This document shows positions 62,459 to 64,000 of a DNA stretch of 64,000 nt, in pieces. The stretch spans positions 2,170,001-2,234,000 of the forward strand of contig CP007444.1 of NCBI GenBank assembly GCA_000632805.1. Reading direction: 5' to 3'. The notes under the pieces are model-generated. The model worked only from the letters and a program-made list of their open reading frames with translations, made no database searches and had not been told where the DNA came from. A program made the position numbers and the translations under genes. Source of the DNA: Dyella jiangningensis (GTDB lineage: Bacteria > Pseudomonadota > Gammaproteobacteria > Xanthomonadales > Rhodanobacteraceae). Each line of letters opens with the position of its first letter. Position 1 is the stretch's first letter.

Positions 62459-63565
62459 TTAGCCTTCTGGGTTAGGGGGCGCTCCAATGTCCCCATCTGG
62501 GAGTTTCAGTATTGGCTCACCGTTCTGGCTGACAAATTTCATGTTCTCAGATGCGGCGGCAATTTCGTTGAAACTGGTGAGATCGACGGCATGCTCGACT
62601 GGCTCACCAGCTTTTATGCTGGGAGCTGACATCCTGATGTCGATATTGAAGCCGCGATCGATACGCCCTGCGATTTTCTTTAGTGATTGTCTCAGTTCGA
62701 TGGATATTTCGTTAGCTCGACCCTGCTCCAATTGCGCGGAAAAACGCTCCTCCAACTCTTTGGCTAGTTCATCGATACCTGAATCCATCACTCCGTCTGC
62801 ATGGTTCTCCACTCCTTGAAGGACCTCTTGCTTTATGCCGACTGCCTTCAGGTCAGCCTTGATCTTTTTTATCTCTAAGAGTTTCTTATAGAGCTCAACA
62901 ATTCGCTCTAGAGCAACAGCGACGGCGGCACAAACGGGCGGAGCCGATTCCAGAAAGACAGAGAGATCGGAGGAGGAAATGGTGCGAATCTTGAAGCCAG
63001 GTCTATTGCCCGTTACGAGCTCGGAAAAGACGCCAAGAATTTTATTGAGCTCAGTGAGCTCTTTGCCAAAATTAGCAAGCTTGTTGTGAACGAAGCCTCG
63101 TGGAATCAGGACGCCGATTTCGCACTCACCGGGATCAAGTTCTTCGCTTCCGATATTGAGATGTTCAAAGGCTGAGGTGATCTTTTCAAGGGCTTCAATG
63201 AAAGCAGCCACGTCGTCGACCAGAGAGTTCAATTCCTTGGATGCAACCGCTGGGGTCATCTGATTTCTCGAGAATATCTCCTCAATTTGATAGTCAAGAT
63301 TTGAACCCGTCAGCCACTTGCCGCCAATCTCTTCTAGCACCTGCTGCCAAGTTGCGCTGAAGTGATCAATCTCAGAATGCTGGGTCAGGGCCTCAGTCAG
63401 TAGGTGCCTCACTTGACTGAGTTGCTCCTGGAATTGAGGGGATGCTGGCTGGCTGATCATATTTGCGAGGTCTGACTTTAGCCTGCGCAAATAGGCGCTA
63501 ATTTCATTCTTCGAAAAATCGTTGAGAATCGCTTGAGCAATGGCATTCAATCTTTCCGCGTTCAT
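62459..63565 (-). CDS. Helical hypothetical protein of the island
   Basis: The 368-residue protein is acidic and mainly alpha-helical, with coiled-coil-like parts ('QFQEQLSQVRHLLTEAL', 'LERIVELYKKLLEIKKIK', 'LAKELEERFSAQLEQ') and a shorter mixed part in the middle ('EIGVLIPRGFVHNKL'). The C-terminus is Gly/Pro-rich. No domain is recognised. AAAGGGACAGGG precedes ATG 63565. Codon use is AT-richer than the core, in line with recent acquisition. Its location beside nuclease genes suggests a defence or mobile-element cargo role only by association. Confidence 0.72.
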   Translation of the reverse strand: MNAERLNAIAQAILNDFSKNEISAYLRRLKSDLANMISQPASPQFQEQLSQVRHLLTEALTQHSEIDHFSATWQQVLEEIGGKWLTGSNLDYQIEEIFSRNQMTPAVASKELNSLVDDVAAFIEALEKITSAFEHLNIGSEELDPGECEIGVLIPRGFVHNKLANFGKELTELNKILGVFSELVTGNRPGFKIRTISSSDLSVFLESAPPVCAAVAVALERIVELYKKLLEIKKIKADLKAVGIKQEVLQGVENHADGVMDSGIDELAKELEERFSAQLEQGRANEISIELRQSLKKIAGRIDRGFNIDIRMSAPSIKAGEPVEHAVDLTSFNEIAAASENMKFVSQNGEPILKLPDGDIGAPPNPEG

Positions 63566-63671
63566 CCCTGTCCCTTTGTTTGGTGCGCCCACAATGAGGC
63601 GCAGTAGATTGCCTGACACACAGTAAAATAAAAGTGGTAACGGAGCAGGTGACTCCAAAGAAAAGCAAACT

Positions 63672-63717
63672 GGGGTCAGAGTGCACTTTCCTGATTACTC
63701 TCATGCAAAAAGTGCAC
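63672..63717. repeat. Short inverted repeat resembling RAYT-associated REP elements
   Basis: GGGGTCAGA is followed by GTGCACTTT (63681-63689) and, 19 bases on, AAAGTGCAC (63709-63717), giving perfect 9-bp arms. 'GGGGTCAGAGTGCAC' repeats are widespread near REP-associated tyrosine transposase genes in this order. No such transposase gene is in the window. One copy only is seen here. Confidence 0.45.
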
Positions 63718-63838
63718 ATTGATTCAGTTTTGGATAGCCCCCGCTCAACCGCTGAAAAGCCGCAGAGCCCCCTCGACTGCCTCATAGGCGAACCAGTACA
63801 TCGCAACTGGATAAATTACATATGCTGCGTTCCCGCGA

Positions 63839-64000
63839 TCAGTTCCTTACAGGCCAACCGTAGATCTGGCTCAACGCACCTATCGCCACCTCATCCATGA
63901 AGCGATCAGGCGTTCCCGACACGAATGTAAAACCCGTGGCCGTGCGTTTGTCTGTCGCCGCAGCAATTAGCTCGTGCGTGCTGACGTCATAGAGCTCCAC
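63839..64000 (-). CDS. C-terminal fragment of a hypothetical protein (runs off the right edge)
   Basis: Reading the minus strand from the right edge gives 53 uninterrupted codons to a TGA at 63839-63841. The segment opens 'VELYDVSTHELIAAATDKR' and ends 'ALSQIYGWPVRN'. The alternation suggests beta-strand then helix, as in the last part of some DUF-type lipoproteins, but no family can be assigned. Start and most of the protein are outside the window. Confidence 0.6.
   Translation of the reverse strand: MELYDVSTHELIAAATDKRTATGFTFVSGTPDRFMDEVAIGALSQIYGWPVRN

Noticed and set aside
1-64000. CRISPR arrays, rRNA operons, complete insertion sequences or intact tRNA genes
   Set aside because: No regularly spaced repeats, no rRNA-like sequence, no transposase frame and no complete tRNA cloverleaf were recognised on reading; a dedicated scan would be more sensitive.

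Overview
The window is about 64 kb of chromosomal DNA. For most of its length it is GC-rich, with strong GC3 codon bias. The organism is probably a gammaproteobacterium of the order Lysobacterales (Xanthomonadales), perhaps family Rhodanobacteraceae (Dyella, Luteibacter or Rhodanobacter type). This is inferred from the UmuD/LexA-like-imuA-imuB mutagenesis cassette, a MASE1-type sensor kinase, a 'plasmid replication/partition-related' ParB-fold protein, a Tat-exported GH127 enzyme, and CadC-like winged-helix regulators with TPR or FlgO-like domains. No rRNA gene, intact tRNA gene or CRISPR array was seen.

Layout. 0-1.3 kb: start of imuB, imuA and a UmuD/LexA-like autoprotease with a palindrome just upstream (SOS mutagenesis). 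1.5-8.7 kb: CsbD-like stress protein, a GT4 glycosyltransferase overlapping a glycogen-debranching-type enzyme, an aldo/keto reductase, phosphoglucomutase and a DksA-type zinc finger. 8.8-15.6 kb: RND-type outer-membrane factor, OsmC-like protein, a frameshifted MASE1 kinase, a quinone oxidoreductase and small proteins. 15.7-19.3 kb: a decayed universal-stress-protein gene beside two intact Usp genes and a beta-CASP metallo-beta-lactamase. 19.4-24.9 kb: TonB receptor with a DUF2946 gene, a divergent Lrp-type regulator/LysE exporter pair with a palindrome between them, and a GST.

25.3-26.7 kb: a three-gene module made of a small acidic protein, a LuxR-type response regulator with Glu at the phosphoacceptor site, and a beta-rich small protein. 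A paralogous copy lies at 56.5-58.2 kb. 27-35.9 kb: stress and housekeeping genes, including a frameshifted DUF2252 gene. 36-46.3 kb: ParB-like protein, GH127, RraB, DUF2249 protein, MFS exporter, Hsp70-like protein, a TRIC channel paired with an M17 N-domain protein, and a jelly-roll/7TM protein. 46.3-55.8 kb: two CadC-like regulators around a diguanylate cyclase, a YceI gene with helically phased repeats upstream, and two periplasmic propeller-like proteins. 55.8-56.2 kb: a KorA/TrfB-like regulator.

From about 58.6 kb to the right edge the base composition is visibly lower in GC and gene density falls. This part holds an orphan HigA-like antitoxin, an OLD-family ATPase/TOPRIM nuclease, an HNH nuclease, an inverted repeat whose arms end like the 3' terminus of tRNA-Ser, a helical protein I do not recognise, and a repeat resembling those linked to RAYT transposases. 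It looks like a horizontally acquired, possibly defensive, island.

The most promising undescribed system is the duplicated module with the Glu-type receivers. The island with the OLD and HNH nucleases is second.
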